A stretch of 64,000 bases of DNA from positions 62,001 to 126,000 of the forward strand of contig CAVTHT010000011.1 in NCBI GenBank assembly GCA_963734575.1. The letters are read 5' to 3'. The translations under genes were made by a program, and so were the position numbers. The stretch is from CAIWHR01 sp963734575. Lineage in GTDB: Bacteria > Pseudomonadota > Gammaproteobacteria > Burkholderiales > Casimicrobiaceae. The notes under the pieces are model-generated. The model ran no database searches. It worked only from the letters and a program-made list of their open reading frames with translations, and was not told the origin of the DNA. Positions 46,160 to 55,706 of this stretch are shown one piece after another. Every line of letters begins with the position of its first letter. Positions within the stretch are counted from its first letter, which is position 1.

Positions 46160-46883
46160 GTTTCAGAACACCAAGATCCCTGAGCTGATCGATCCGCAGG
46201 CGATGTACACGACGAACGGGCAGGAAGCCTGGCGTGTGCTGGGGATTATGGCAGAGTTCGCTGCAGCGACCGAACGCCTGCGCGGCATTCGTCCGGCCGT
46301 GTCGATGTTCGGCAGCGCGCGCATCAAGCCCGGACATCCCTATTTCGAGAAGGCCGAACGCATCGCGCGCCTGCTCTCCGATGCCGGCTTCGGCGTGATC
46401 TCCGGCGGTGGTCCGGGGCTCATGGAAGCCGCCAACCGTGGCGCGTACGCGGGACGTTCGCCGGCCGTCGGTCTCAACATCCTGCTGCCGCACGAGCAGG
46501 GCGGCAATGCATTCCAGGACGTGAGCTTCGACTTCCGCTACTTCTTCGCGCGCAAGATGATGTTCGTGCGCTTCGCCTCCGCGTACGTGGTGATGCCGGG
46601 CGGCTTCGGCACGCTCGACGAGCTTTCGGAATGCCTAACGCTCGTGCAGACAGGCAAGAGCCGGCGCATTCCCATCATCCTCGTCGGCGGGGAATTCTGG
46701 ACGGGCCTGCTCGACTGGCTGCAGGGCACGCTGGTGACGGAAGGGATGATCGGCCCGCAGGACATGGAACTGATGCAGGTGATCGAGGAGCCGGAGGCCA
46801 TCGTCGAAGCGATCTTCACGTTCTACGAGAACCGCGGCTTCGAGCCATCGCGCGCCGACCGCGAGAAGATGCTCAATCTCTAG
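46158..46883 (+). CDS. LOG-family Rossmann-fold protein (nucleoside 5'-monophosphate phosphoribohydrolase-like)
   Basis: Protein of 241 residues, intact. LOG markers: SMFGSARIKPGHPYFEKAER, ISGGGPGLMEAANRGAYAG and the catalytic PGGFGTLDELSE. Family enzymes cleave ribose 5-phosphate from cytokinin nucleotides or AMP-like substrates. The ATG at 46158 gives the longest form; ATG 46204 (MYTTNGQEAWRVLGIMAEF) is a possible alternative and would leave a small gap for the two divergent promoters. Divergent from polA. Confidence 0.9.
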   Translation: MFQNTKIPELIDPQAMYTTNGQEAWRVLGIMAEFAAATERLRGIRPAVSMFGSARIKPGHPYFEKAERIARLLSDAGFGVISGGGPGLMEAANRGAYAGRSPAVGLNILLPHEQGGNAFQDVSFDFRYFFARKMMFVRFASAYVVMPGGFGTLDELSECLTLVQTGKSRRIPIILVGGEFWTGLLDWLQGTLVTEGMIGPQDMELMQVIEEPEAIVEAIFTFYENRGFEPSRADREKMLNL

Positions 46884-47188
46884 TATCCCGTCCCGCAAAT
46901 TCGCTCGATAGTTCGCGACGCGATCAGCCGCCATGCCGCGTTGCTCGAACTCGCCGTACCGCGAGGTACTGACTCGTCCTCGCGCCTTGCCTGGCGGCCG
47001 GTCGCGGCCACTTCTTTGTCTTCGGAACTTACGGCACAGGACACAAGCTCCGGGGATGCGCGGCCTGCAGCGGCGCAGCTGCTGCGCGGCGCGCAACGCC
47101 CATGCTGGACAGTTCCCAAATCCTGCCTTTTCGCAAGGCGGTGCCGGGTCGGTGCTGGTAAGATGGCATCACTCTTCGAGGATCCGGC
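46884..47188. other. 305 bp stretch without a supported gene
   Basis: Between the LOG gene and the DUF2782 gene. A minus-strand 79-codon frame and short plus frames have poor composition and no domain signal. It presumably holds the promoter of the DUF2782-thrB unit; TAAGAT at 47159-47164 is a possible -10 without a clear -35. I see nothing else. Confidence 0.4.
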
Positions 47189-47551
47189 ATGAACCCGCGT
47201 CGCCTCTTTCCCGGCGTTCCAGTTTCACTCCTGCCGTTCATGCTCGCCGCCGGATTCGCGCTCGCGCAGCCGGCGCCTCCGCCGCCGCCGCTCGAGCCCC
47301 TGCCGGAGATTGCCCCACCGCCGGGTGTGGCCGCCGACGAGGATCTCGCGCCGCAGGTCACGATCCGCCAGCGCCAGGGCGAGACCGTCGAGGAGGCACG
47401 CGTGAACGGCCGTTTGATGTGGGTGCGCGTGACACCGCGCCACGGCAAGGCGTATTACCTCATCCCCGATCACGGCGGTAACGAGTTCATCCGACGCGAC
47501 AGCAACGACACTGCGCTGAAGGTGCCGTTGTGGGTCCTGTTCACGTTCTGA
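47189..47551 (+). CDS. DUF2782-family exported protein
   Basis: Small exported protein of 120 residues, intact. Signal peptide (VSLLPFMLAAGFALAQP), Pro-rich linker, then the DUF2782 core APQVTIRQRQGETVEEARVN, WVRVTPRHGKAYYLIPD and the closing PLWVLFTF. Function unknown; in betaproteobacteria it commonly lies between polA and thrB, exactly as here. Confidence 0.88.
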   Translation: MNPRRLFPGVPVSLLPFMLAAGFALAQPAPPPPPLEPLPEIAPPPGVAADEDLAPQVTIRQRQGETVEEARVNGRLMWVRVTPRHGKAYYLIPDHGGNEFIRRDSNDTALKVPLWVLFTF

Positions 47552-47607
47552 GATAAGAGAGCGGCCCGTCCGCTCGACGCCGCGGCGCCTCGTCGCCGCG
47601 CCCTGTC

Positions 47608-48588
47608 ATGTCCGTCTACACCACCGTCACCCCCTCCGAGCTCGAAGCCTGGCTCACCCGCTACGCCCTCGGCGACGTGCTCGAATTCGAGCCGATCGCC
47701 GCCGGCATCGAGAACACCAATTACTTCCTCACCACGGCGCGGGGGCGGTGGGTGCTGACGCTCTACGAGCGCCTGCCGATCGAGGAGCTGCCGTTCTATC
47801 TCAATTTCATGGCGCATCTGGCGCGTGCCGGGGTGGAGGTTCCTGCACCGGCACCCGATCGCACCGGTGCGCTGTTCAGCGTGCTCAACGGCAAGCCGGC
47901 GGGGCTCGTGACGCGCGTGGACGGCACGCCGATGGACGATCCCGATGACGCGCACTGCGCCGCCGTCGGCGATTCGCTCGCGCGGCTCCACCTTGCTTCG
48001 CGCGGCTACCGCGCGCGTCTCGGCAACCGGCGCGGTCCCACGTGGTGGCGGCAGGCGGCGCGCGCCGTGCGGCCGTTCCTCGATCCGAACCAGAACGATC
48101 TGCTCGCGAACGAGCTCAAGTTCCTCACCGGCTACACGCGGGTCGACCTGCCGCGCGGTGCAATCCACGGCGATCTCTTCTGCGACAACGTGCTGTTCGT
48201 CGACGGCCGCGTATCGGCCATGATCGATTTCGGGTTCGCCGCCACCGATTTCTTCGCGTACGACCTCGCGATCGCCGTGAACGACTGGTGCGTCGTGCGC
48301 GAGGGCCCGGCGCAGGGCGCGCTCGTCCCGCAGCGCGTCCAGGCGCTGGTCGAGGCCTATCACGCACGCCGGCCGCTCACGACGGAGGAACGCGCGCAAT
48401 GGCCGACGCTGACGCGAGCGGCGGCGCTGCGCTTCTGGCTCTCCCGCCTCTACGATCTGTTCCTGCCGCGCAGCGGCGAGCTCACGCACGCGCACGATCC
48501 GATGCAGTTCGAGCGCATCCTGAGGCACCGCACCACCGAACCGCACCAGCTCGACCTCGAGGAGCGTGCAGGAGTGCCGGCGCGATGA
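47608..48588 (+). CDS. thrB: Homoserine kinase, APH-like (ThrB type II)
   Basis: Phosphorylates homoserine in threonine synthesis. 326 residues, intact; aminoglycoside-phosphotransferase fold, not the GHMP type of E. coli. Markers: AAGIENTNYFLTTARGRWVL, the catalytic loop GAIHGDLFCDNVLFVDG and DFGFAATDFFAYDLAIAVND. Start ATG 47608. Its stop overlaps the next ATG (ATGA), coupling it to the membrane protein gene. Confidence 0.93.
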   Translation: MSVYTTVTPSELEAWLTRYALGDVLEFEPIAAGIENTNYFLTTARGRWVLTLYERLPIEELPFYLNFMAHLARAGVEVPAPAPDRTGALFSVLNGKPAGLVTRVDGTPMDDPDDAHCAAVGDSLARLHLASRGYRARLGNRRGPTWWRQAARAVRPFLDPNQNDLLANELKFLTGYTRVDLPRGAIHGDLFCDNVLFVDGRVSAMIDFGFAATDFFAYDLAIAVNDWCVVREGPAQGALVPQRVQALVEAYHARRPLTTEERAQWPTLTRAAALRFWLSRLYDLFLPRSGELTHAHDPMQFERILRHRTTEPHQLDLEERAGVPAR

Positions 48589-49403
48589 GCGCGGCGGAAA
48601 TCACGATCACGCGCTATCCCGCAGCGCGCGGCGTGGCATGGCTGCGCGAAGCCTACGCCATGTTCGCGCAGGCGCGCGTGCAGTGGATCATGCTGTTGCT
48701 GCTCTACTACCTCATCATGGCGGTGGTCGACGCCGTGCCGCTCGTGGGGCAGCTCGCCGTGCCGATCCTGAAGCCGGTGTTCGCGGTCGGTTTCCTCGCG
48801 GCCGCATGGGGCCAGGAACGCGGGCAACGGCCGGAGCTGCGACAGCTCTTCCAGGGCTTTCGCGCCAATCTTTCCGCGTTGCTGCCGCTCGGCGTGCTGC
48901 TGCTGGTCGGCATCACGCTGTCGATCCTTGCCACCGCGCTGGTCGACGGCGGCGCGTTGCTCGACGTGCTGTCCGGCAAGACTCGGCTGGACGAGGACGC
49001 CATCGCGGCGGGCAGCATGCAGCGCGCGATGCTCTTCGGTGCGGCCTGCGCGCTGCCGGTGCTGCTCGCGCTGTGGTATGCGCCCGCGCTGGTCGTGTTC
49101 CACGGCTGCACCGCGACCCAGGCCCTGTCGCTGAGCCTTCGCGCCTCGCTCGCCAACTGGCGGCCGCTCGCGATCTACGGCCTGATGGTGGCGTTCTACG
49201 GCGTCGTGCTGCCGGGCCTGGCGATGGCGCTCATCGCCACCCTCGTGCCGGGCGATGCAGCACTTCCCGTCGCCGTGGTGGTGATGATGCCGTACCTGCT
49301 CTTCTTCGTCGCCACGCTGCACGTCTCCGACTACGTGAGCTATCGCGACATCTTCCACGCCGAGGAGAAGGGCGCGAGCGCAGCGGCGGTTTCCACACCG
49401 TGA
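48585..49403 (+). CDS. BPSS1780-family integral membrane protein, copy 2
   Basis: Protein of 272 residues, intact, six or so helices. N-terminal cytosolic stretch ARGVAWLREAYAMFAQARVQ, helices such as VQWIMLLLLYYLIMAVVDAV, then WYAPALVVFHGCTATQAL and the closing DYVSYRDIFHAEEKG. Paralogue of the 42530 gene. Translationally coupled to thrB. Function unknown. Confidence 0.85.
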   Translation: MSAAEITITRYPAARGVAWLREAYAMFAQARVQWIMLLLLYYLIMAVVDAVPLVGQLAVPILKPVFAVGFLAAAWGQERGQRPELRQLFQGFRANLSALLPLGVLLLVGITLSILATALVDGGALLDVLSGKTRLDEDAIAAGSMQRAMLFGAACALPVLLALWYAPALVVFHGCTATQALSLSLRASLANWRPLAIYGLMVAFYGVVLPGLAMALIATLVPGDAALPVAVVVMMPYLLFFVATLHVSDYVSYRDIFHAEEKGASAAAVSTP

Positions 49404-49431
49404 ATCGCTCCGCGGCCGGTTCCAGGGAAGC

Positions 49432-51697
49432 CTAGGCGGCTTCGAGCTTCGCGTACTCCAGCGCCAGCCATTTCACGCCGGCGTCGCGGAAGTTGACCTG
49501 CACGCGCGCATCCGCGCCACGCCCTTCCGCATCGATGATCACCCCGAGGCCGAACTTGGCGTGCCGCACGTTCTGGCCGATGCGCCAGCCGTTCGCATCG
49601 TGCGCTGCCGGTGCGGCCTGTCCGGCACGCGGATTCATCGGTATGCGTGCGCCCCATTCGGACGTGTCCACGTCAATCGCCGCGGCGAAGCGCGGCCGCG
49701 GCGGCGAGAGCCACTGCACGAGATCCGCGGGCAGCTCGCCAATGAAGCGCGACGGCACGTTGTAGCGGATCTGGCCGTGCAGCATGCGGCTTTGCGCATT
49801 CGTGAGATACAACCGGCGCCGCGCCCGCGTGATGGCCACGTACATGAGCCGTCGCTCCTCTTCCACGCCGTCGGCTTCCGAGCAGGCTGTTCTCGTGCGG
49901 GAAGAGGCCCTCCTCGAGACCCGTGACGAACACCGTGTGGAACTCGAGGCCCTTGGCCGAGTGCACCGTCATGAGCTGCAGTGCCGCGCGACCTTCCGCG
50001 GCCTGCGTCTCGCCGGCTTCGAGCGCCGCGTGCGACAGGAACGCAGCAAGCACGGACTCGTCGTGCACCGCCGCAGGCGTCGCGCCCTCCTGCACGGCTG
50101 CTGCGGCCGCTACCGCCTCCTGGGCCGGTGCCTCGGGCGTGAGATCGGCCTCGCGCAGGAAGCTGTCGGCGGCGCTGACGAGCTCCTCCAGGTTGTCGAC
50201 GCGATCCTGTCCATCCTTCTCCGCGCGATAGTGCGCGAGCAGTCCGGAGGCATGCGTCACGTGCTCGACGACTTCCGGCAGCGGAAGTCCCGACGTCGCG
50301 CCGCGCATGGCGTCGATGAGCTTCGCGAACGCGGCCAGCGCGTTGCCCGATTTGCCCCCGACCGCGCCCGAGCAAGCTGCCTGCCAGAGCGACGTGCCCT
50401 GCGTGCGCGCGCTGTCCTGCAAGGTCTCCAGCGTGCGCGCTCCGATGCCGCGCGGCGGGAAATTGACCACGCGCAGGAACGCGCCGTCGTCGTCCGGCGC
50501 GGCGAGCAGGCGCAGGTACGCGAGCGCGTGCTTGATCTCCGCACGCTCGAAAAAGCGCATGCCGCCGTAGACCCGGTACGGCACGGCGGCGTTGAAGAGC
50601 GCATGCTCGAGCACGCGCGATTGCGCGTTCGAGCGATAGAGCACCGCCACCTCCGACAGCGTGACGCCATCGTCCACGAGCCCCTTGACCACGTCGACGA
50701 TGAACGAGGACTCGTCGAGGTCGGAGGGGGCCGCGAATGCGCGCACCGGCTCGCCCTTGCCTTCCGAGGTCCACAGGTTCTTCCCGAGGCGGGTCTGGTT
50801 GTGCTTGATGAGCGCATTGGCCGCATCGAGGATGTGGCCGTGCGAGCGGTAGTTCTGCTCCAGCTTGACGAGGCGCACCGGCATGTCGGGCCGGGCGAAG
50901 TCGCGGTCGAAATGCTGCATGTTCGCGGCATTGGCTCCGCGGAATGCGTAGATGGACTGGTCGTCGTCGCCGACGGCGAACACCGCCGTGTGCGCGCCGG
51001 TGAGGAGCTTCAGCCACTTGTACTGCAGGATGTTGGTGTCCTGGAACTCGTCCACCAGGATGTGCGAGAAGCGCCGCTGATAATGCTCGCGCAGGCCGTC
51101 GTGCTGCAGCAGCATCTCGTAGCTCCGCAGCAGCAGCTCGGCGAAGTCGACGGCGCCCTCGCGCTGGCACGTTTCCTCGTAGAGGGCATAGTGCTCGACC
51201 TGCCGGCGCGTGAACGGGTCGCCCGCCTCGACGGCGTTCGGCCGCAGGCCGGCTTCCTTGCTGTCGGCGATGAAGTACTGCAGCTGGCGTGCCGGAAAGC
51301 GCTCGTCGTCGATGTTGTGCGCCTTGTACATGCGCTTGATGAGGCCGAGCTGGTCCTGCGTGTCGAGGATCTGGAACAGCTGCGGCAGCCGCGCCTCGCG
51401 GTAATGCATGCGCAGCATGCGGTTGCAGAGACCATGGAAGGTGCCGATCCACATGCCGCGCGTGTGCATCGGCGTCATGGCCGAAAGCCGCGTCAGCATC
51501 TCCTTCGCCGCCTTGTTGGTGAACGTCACGGCGAGGATCGACAGCGGCGACGCCTGGCCCGTCGCGAGCAGCCACGCGATGCGGGTGGTCAGCACCCGCG
51601 TCTTGCCGCTGCCGGCGCCCGCCAGGATCAGCGCGGATTCATGGGGCAGCGTGACGGCGGCGAGTTGCTCGGGATTGAGATTGGCGAGCAGCGACAT
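49432..51697 (-). CDS. uvrD: DNA helicase II, UvrD/PcrA type (one frameshift)
   Basis: SF1A helicase of about 754 residues for excision and mismatch repair. Start MSLLANLNPEQLAAVTLPHE at ATG 51697. Motifs: I LILAGAGSGKTRVLTTRI, Ia AVTFTNKAAKEML, II ILVDEFQDTNILQYKWL, III VFAVGDDDQSIYAFRGA, IV LEQNYRSHGHILDAANALI, V MTVHSAKGLEFHTVFVTGLE, VI EERRLMYVAITRARRRLYL. The C-terminal Tudor-like region NVRHAKFGLGVIIDAEG is also present. A break near 49875 (after LFPHENSLL) lies between motifs V and VI. Rep is an alternative but motif details and tail fit UvrD/PcrA. Confidence 0.93.
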
Positions 51698-51872
51698 CGA
51701 TGAGGAGGCGTGGCGATCGTTCGACGGAAAACGGAGGGACCGAGGCGGGCTCAGCGCGAAGTGCGGGTGACGCGGCGCGCAACCCGGTGACGCGGGCCGG
51801 CGAAGGACACGGCGGCAACCTGTGATTATACGGCGCGCATGCCGGCGATCCGGGCTCCAGCGGACGCGGCGG

Positions 51873-51878
51873 TATAAT
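51873..51878 (+). promoter_or_regulatory. Possible -10 box of argA
   Basis: A perfect TATAAT 50 bp upstream of the argA ATG, in the 230 bp divergent gap with uvrD. No convincing -35 is spaced to it, so an activator may be needed or the match may be chance. Confidence 0.35.
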
Positions 51879-51927
51879 CCGCCGACCCGCGAGCGCGCCA
51901 GGCGTCCTTGCGGGCCTTCCGCCCACG

Positions 51928-53277
51928 ATGCCACCCGACCCGACCGCCACGCCGCCCGCACACTCGGCGACGACGCGCGCCTTCGTGCAATGGATCCGGC
52001 TCGCGGCACCCTACATCCATGCGTTTCGCGGCCGCACGTTCGTCATTGCGTTCGGCGGCGAGGTGGTCGCCGACGACACGTTCCTCGGCATCGTGCACGA
52101 TCTCAACCTCCTGCACAGCCTCGGCGTGCGGATCGTCGTGGTGCACGGCTCCCGCCCGCAGATCGAGGCGATTCTCGCGCAGCAGAACATCGAGAACCGC
52201 TATGCCTTCGGCCTGCGCATCACCGATGCGGAGACGATGGACTGCGTGCTCGAGGCTTCTGGCCAGGTGCGCAGCCGCATCGAGGCGATGCTGTCGCTGG
52301 GCATCGCGAACTCGCCTATGGCGGGCGCACGCATCCGCGTGTCCAGCGGTAATTTCATCACCGCCAAGCCGCTCGGCGTGCGCGAAGGCACGGACATGCT
52401 GCTGACGGGCGAGGTGCGGCGCGTGGACGTCGATGCGATCCACCAGCGCCTCGACGACGGCGACATCGTGCTGATCTCGCCGCTCGGCTATTCGCCCACC
52501 GGCGAGATCTTCAACCTGTCGCTGGAGGAGGTCGCAACGCAGGTGGCGGTGCGGCTCAACGCGCACAAGCTGGTATTCCTCATGGAGACCGAGGGCGTGC
52601 GCAACGGCCGCCGCCAGCTCCTCACCGAGCTCTCCACCAAGGATGCCGAGACGATCCTCTCCACGCGGGCCAAGCTGCCGCCGGACGTGCAGCACTACCT
52701 GCCCTGCGCCGTGCGCGCGTGCGACAACGGCGTCAAGCGCGCGCATCTCATCAGCCGCCATCTCGATGGCGCGCTGCTGCTCGAGATGTTCACCCGTGAC
52801 GGCGTGGGCACGATGGTCGCCGCCGCGCCGCTCGCCCACCTGCGCAACGCGACGATCGACGACGTCGGCGGCATCCTTGCGATCATCGGGCCGCTCGAGG
52901 AGGAAGGCGTGCTGGTGCGCCGCTCGCGCGAGCGCCTCGAGATGGAGATCGAGCGCTTCGTGGTCGCCGAGCACGACGGCGCCATCATCGGCTGCGCGGC
53001 CCTCTACGCGTTTCCGGAGGAGAAGGTCGGCGAGCTCGCCGCGCTCGCGGTGCATCCGGACTTTCGCCGCGAGGGCTACGGCGAAGCGCTCATGCAGGAG
53101 ATCGAGGCGCGCGCCCGCAAGCTGAAGCTCACCCAGCTCTTCGTGCTCACCACGCGCACGTCGCAGTGGTTCCTCGAGCGCGGCTACCGGAACGCAACGA
53201 TTGCCGACCTGCCCAAGCAGAAGCAGGCTCTTTACAATTACCAGCGCAAGTCGCAGGTCTACCGGAAGACGCTCTGA
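51928..53277 (+). CDS. argA: N-acetylglutamate synthase ArgA
   Basis: First enzyme of arginine synthesis, acetylating glutamate; 449 residues, intact, the classic two-domain form. Amino-acid-kinase domain: FVIAFGGEVVADDTFLGIVH, IVVVHGSRPQIEAILAQQ, KPLGVREGTDMLLTGEVRRV. GNAT domain at the end: VGELAALAVHPDFRREGYGE and VLTTRTSQWFLERGY. The kinase domain binds arginine as feedback inhibitor in relatives. Divergent from uvrD; yggX follows after 48 bp. Confidence 0.95.
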   Translation: MPPDPTATPPAHSATTRAFVQWIRLAAPYIHAFRGRTFVIAFGGEVVADDTFLGIVHDLNLLHSLGVRIVVVHGSRPQIEAILAQQNIENRYAFGLRITDAETMDCVLEASGQVRSRIEAMLSLGIANSPMAGARIRVSSGNFITAKPLGVREGTDMLLTGEVRRVDVDAIHQRLDDGDIVLISPLGYSPTGEIFNLSLEEVATQVAVRLNAHKLVFLMETEGVRNGRRQLLTELSTKDAETILSTRAKLPPDVQHYLPCAVRACDNGVKRAHLISRHLDGALLLEMFTRDGVGTMVAAAPLAHLRNATIDDVGGILAIIGPLEEEGVLVRRSRERLEMEIERFVVAEHDGAIIGCAALYAFPEEKVGELAALAVHPDFRREGYGEALMQEIEARARKLKLTQLFVLTTRTSQWFLERGYRNATIADLPKQKQALYNYQRKSQVYRKTL

Positions 53278-53325
53278 CGTCCGGCCCTGCGCGGCGCCAT
53301 CCATTACCAGTCCGAAGGAGTTGCC

Positions 53326-53601
53326 ATGGCGCGCATGGTGCATTGCGTGAAGCTCGGCCGCGAGGCCGAAGGTCTCGATTTCCCCCCGTATCCCGGCGAG
53401 CTCGGCAAGCGGCTCTACGAGAATGTCTCGAAGGAGGCGTGGCAGCAGTGGCTGCGCCACCAGACCATGCTCGTGAACGAGAATCGCCTGTCGCTCGCCG
53501 ACGCCCGCGCGCGCAAGTGGCTCGCGGAGCAGATGGAGCAGCATTTCTTCGGCGGCGGCGCCGAGATGCCGTCCGGATACGTCCCGCCGGCGAACGAGTG
53601 A
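53326..53601 (+). CDS. yggX: Probable Fe(2+)-trafficking protein YggX
   Basis: Cytoplasmic protein of 91 residues, intact: MARMVHCVKLGREAEGLDFP, PGELGKRLYENVSKEAWQQW, QTMLVNENRLSLADARARKW. The conserved Cys7 protects iron-sulfur clusters from oxidative damage in enterobacteria. A strong GAAGGAG site lies 7 bp upstream. Follows argA as in many betaproteobacteria. Confidence 0.96.
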   Translation: MARMVHCVKLGREAEGLDFPPYPGELGKRLYENVSKEAWQQWLRHQTMLVNENRLSLADARARKWLAEQMEQHFFGGGAEMPSGYVPPANE

Positions 53602-53669
53602 CGATGCGGCCGCCTCGGCGGCGGCATCGTCGCGCCGACGGCTCGAGGTCGGATCGACAAGGAGATGTC

Positions 53670-54263
53670 ATGAGCGCACCCGCGATCTCCCGTTACCCGG
53701 TGCCGGCGATCGAAAGCCTGCCCGAGGACATCCGCGCCCGCATCGTCGAGGTGCAGGAGAAGGCCGGGTTCGTGCCGAACGTGTTTCTCACGCTCGCCCA
53801 TCGCCCCGACGAGTTCCGCGCGTTCTTCGCGTATCACGACGCGCTGATGCTGAAGGAAGGCGGACTCACCAAGGCCGAGCGCGAAATGATCGTGGTGGCG
53901 ACGTCCGGCGCCAATGAGTGCGTGTATTGCGTCGTTGCGCACGGCGCGATCCTGCGGGTGTATGCGAAGAACCCGCTGCTCGCCGACCAGGTGGCGACCA
54001 ATCACCGCAAGGCCGACATCACGCCGCGCCAGCGCGCCATGCTCGATTTCGCGCTCAAGGTGGCGCTGAAAAGCGCCGAGATCGCGGACGACGATTTCGC
54101 TGCCCTGCGCGCGCACGGTTTCTCGGACGAGGACATCTGGGACGTCGGCGCGATCGCCGCGTTCTTCGCGCTGTCGAACCGCATGGCCAACATGATCAGC
54201 ATGCGGCCGAACGACGAGTTCTTCCTGCTCGGGCGAATGCCCAAGGCGCCGAAGCCGGCTTGA
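53670..54263 (+). CDS. Carboxymuconolactone decarboxylase/AhpD-family peroxidase-related protein
   Basis: Protein of 197 residues, intact. The AhpD-like redox motif is in ANECVYCVVAHGAILRVY (CVYC with the downstream His). Helical family blocks LTKAEREMIVVATSG and ITPRQRAMLDFALKVALKS also fit. It belongs to the uncharacterised peroxidase-related branch rather than the aromatic decarboxylase. Start ATG 53670 after AAGGAGATGTC; the open frame extends upstream over yggX but only as overlap. Stop codon abuts a 19 bp tandem repeat array. Confidence 0.87.
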   Translation: MSAPAISRYPVPAIESLPEDIRARIVEVQEKAGFVPNVFLTLAHRPDEFRAFFAYHDALMLKEGGLTKAEREMIVVATSGANECVYCVVAHGAILRVYAKNPLLADQVATNHRKADITPRQRAMLDFALKVALKSAEIADDDFAALRAHGFSDEDIWDVGAIAAFFALSNRMANMISMRPNDEFFLLGRMPKAPKPA

Positions 54264-54378
54264 GCTTGTCGGTCAGGCTCGAGCTTGTCGGTCAGGCTCG
54301 AGCTTGTAGGTCAGGCTCGAGCTTGTAGGTCAGGCTTGAGCTTGACAGGCTTGCGTAGGTCAGGCTTCAGCCTGACAG
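54262..54378. repeat. 19 bp tandem repeat array plus palindrome, copy 2 of the dispersed element
   Basis: Four consecutive 19 bp units, GAGCTTGTCGGTCAGGCTC and near-identical variants (starts 54262, 54281, 54300, 54319), followed by a partial unit and then the palindrome GTCAGGCTTCAGCCTGAC (54359-54376). The array fills most of the gap between two convergent genes and its first base falls inside the upstream stop codon. No spacers, so not a CRISPR. Confidence 0.85.
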
Positions 54379-54421
54379 GGCCGCGCCGCGAGGCTGATGC
54401 CGCACCACGACGCGATGGCGG

Positions 54422-55706
54422 TCAACTCACCGTCGCCTCGTACACGACCTCGCCCGCAACCAGCGTGTAGCGAACCCTGCCGAGCATCTCGTGCCCGAGG
54501 AAGGGCGTGTTCTTGCTCTGGCTGCGCAACGCCCGCGGCTCGACCACCCAATGCTCCGTCGGCGCGAAGATGCACACGTCTGCCGGTTGCCCCTGCCGGA
54601 GATGCCCGGCATCGACGCCGAGCACGCGCGCCGGTGCGACGGTGACGCGCTGCAGGGCTTCCGCCATCGGCACGCCATCGCGGTCGGCCCATGACAGGAG
54701 CAGCGGGAGCAGGAGCTCGAGTGCCGTAGCGCCCGGTTCGGCTTCCCCGAACGGCAGCTGCTTGCCGTCGTCGTCGACCGGCGTGTGATCCGAGCAGACG
54801 AGATCGATGCGTTCCATCCTTCACCCCGGCGCGCAGCGCGGCACGATCGCGTGTGCTGCGCAACGGCGGCACCAGGCGGCAGCGCGCATCGAACCAGCCG
54901 ATGTCGACGTCGCACAGATGCAGGTGATGCACGGCGACGTCGCAGGTGATGGGCAATCCATCGCGCTTGGCCGCGCGCATCATGTCCACGGCGAGGGCGC
55001 TGGAGAGCCGGCACACGTGCACGCGCGCACCCGTTTCGCGCACCAGCTGGAAGATCGTCGCCAGCGCGATCGTTTCCGCGGACGCCGGAATGCCGGGCAG
55101 CCCCAGACGCGTGGCCACCTCGCCGTCGTGCGCCACGCCGAGACGTGCGAGGTGCGGATCCTCCGGCCGCAGCCAGACGCGATGGCCGAAGGTCGCGGCG
55201 TACTGCAGCGCCCGCTGCAGGACCTGCGTGTCGATGATGGGCCGCTCCGCGTGCGAGAACGCCACGCATCCGGATTCGGCGAGCTCGCCCATCTCCGTGA
55301 TGGTCTCGCCCGCGAGTCCGACGGTCAGTGCACCGACGGGATAGACGCGTGCCTGGTTGAGCGAGCGCGCACGGTGCTTGAGCATCTCGACCAGTCCGGG
55401 CTCGTCGAGCGGCGGATCGGTGTCCGGCGGACACGCGAGGCTCGTCACGCCCCCCGCCACTGCGGCGGCCATCTCCGTTTCGAGCGTAGCCTTGTACTCG
55501 AGCCCGGGCTCGCGCAGACGCACGGCGAGATCGATCAGCCCCGGCGCGACGATCATGCCGCGCACGTCGAGCGTGCGATCGGCGCTCCACCCGCCGGGGC
55601 GGCCATCGATACCCGCCACCACGCCATCGGCGACGAACAGCGTCGCCTCCCGGTCGATGCCCTGCGCTGGATCGACCACGCGTCCGCCGCGGATCTCGAT
55701 CTTCAT
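54422..55706 (-). CDS. pyrX: Dihydroorotase-like protein lacking catalytic histidines (PyrX/PyrC' type, one frameshift)
   Basis: Amidohydrolase-fold protein of about 427 residues next to pyrB. Starts MKIEIRGGRVVDPAQGIDRE. The zinc motif DxHxHLREPG of active dihydroorotases reads here GLIDLAVRLREPG, so both His are missing; the substrate-site HVS motif is VCRLSSALAV, and a DHTPVDDDGK block stands where active enzymes have DHAPH. This is the pattern of the pseudomonad PyrC', which is inactive but needed to assemble the ATCase dodecamer. A break near 54822 lies before MERIDLVCSDHTPV. The pyrB stop overlaps its start. An active PyrC must be elsewhere in the genome. Confidence 0.88.

Noticed and set aside
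46880..47119. 79-codon minus-strand ORF in the gap before the DUF2782 gene
   Set aside because: No ribosome-binding site, no domain, and poor composition.
49784..51703. 639-codon plus-strand ORF opposite uvrD
   Set aside because: All helicase motifs are on the minus strand.
51826..53544. 572-codon minus-strand ORF opposite argA
   Set aside because: Antisense shadow of a complete N-acetylglutamate synthase.
54262..54378. CRISPR array
   Set aside because: Units are contiguous without unique spacers, and there are no cas genes.
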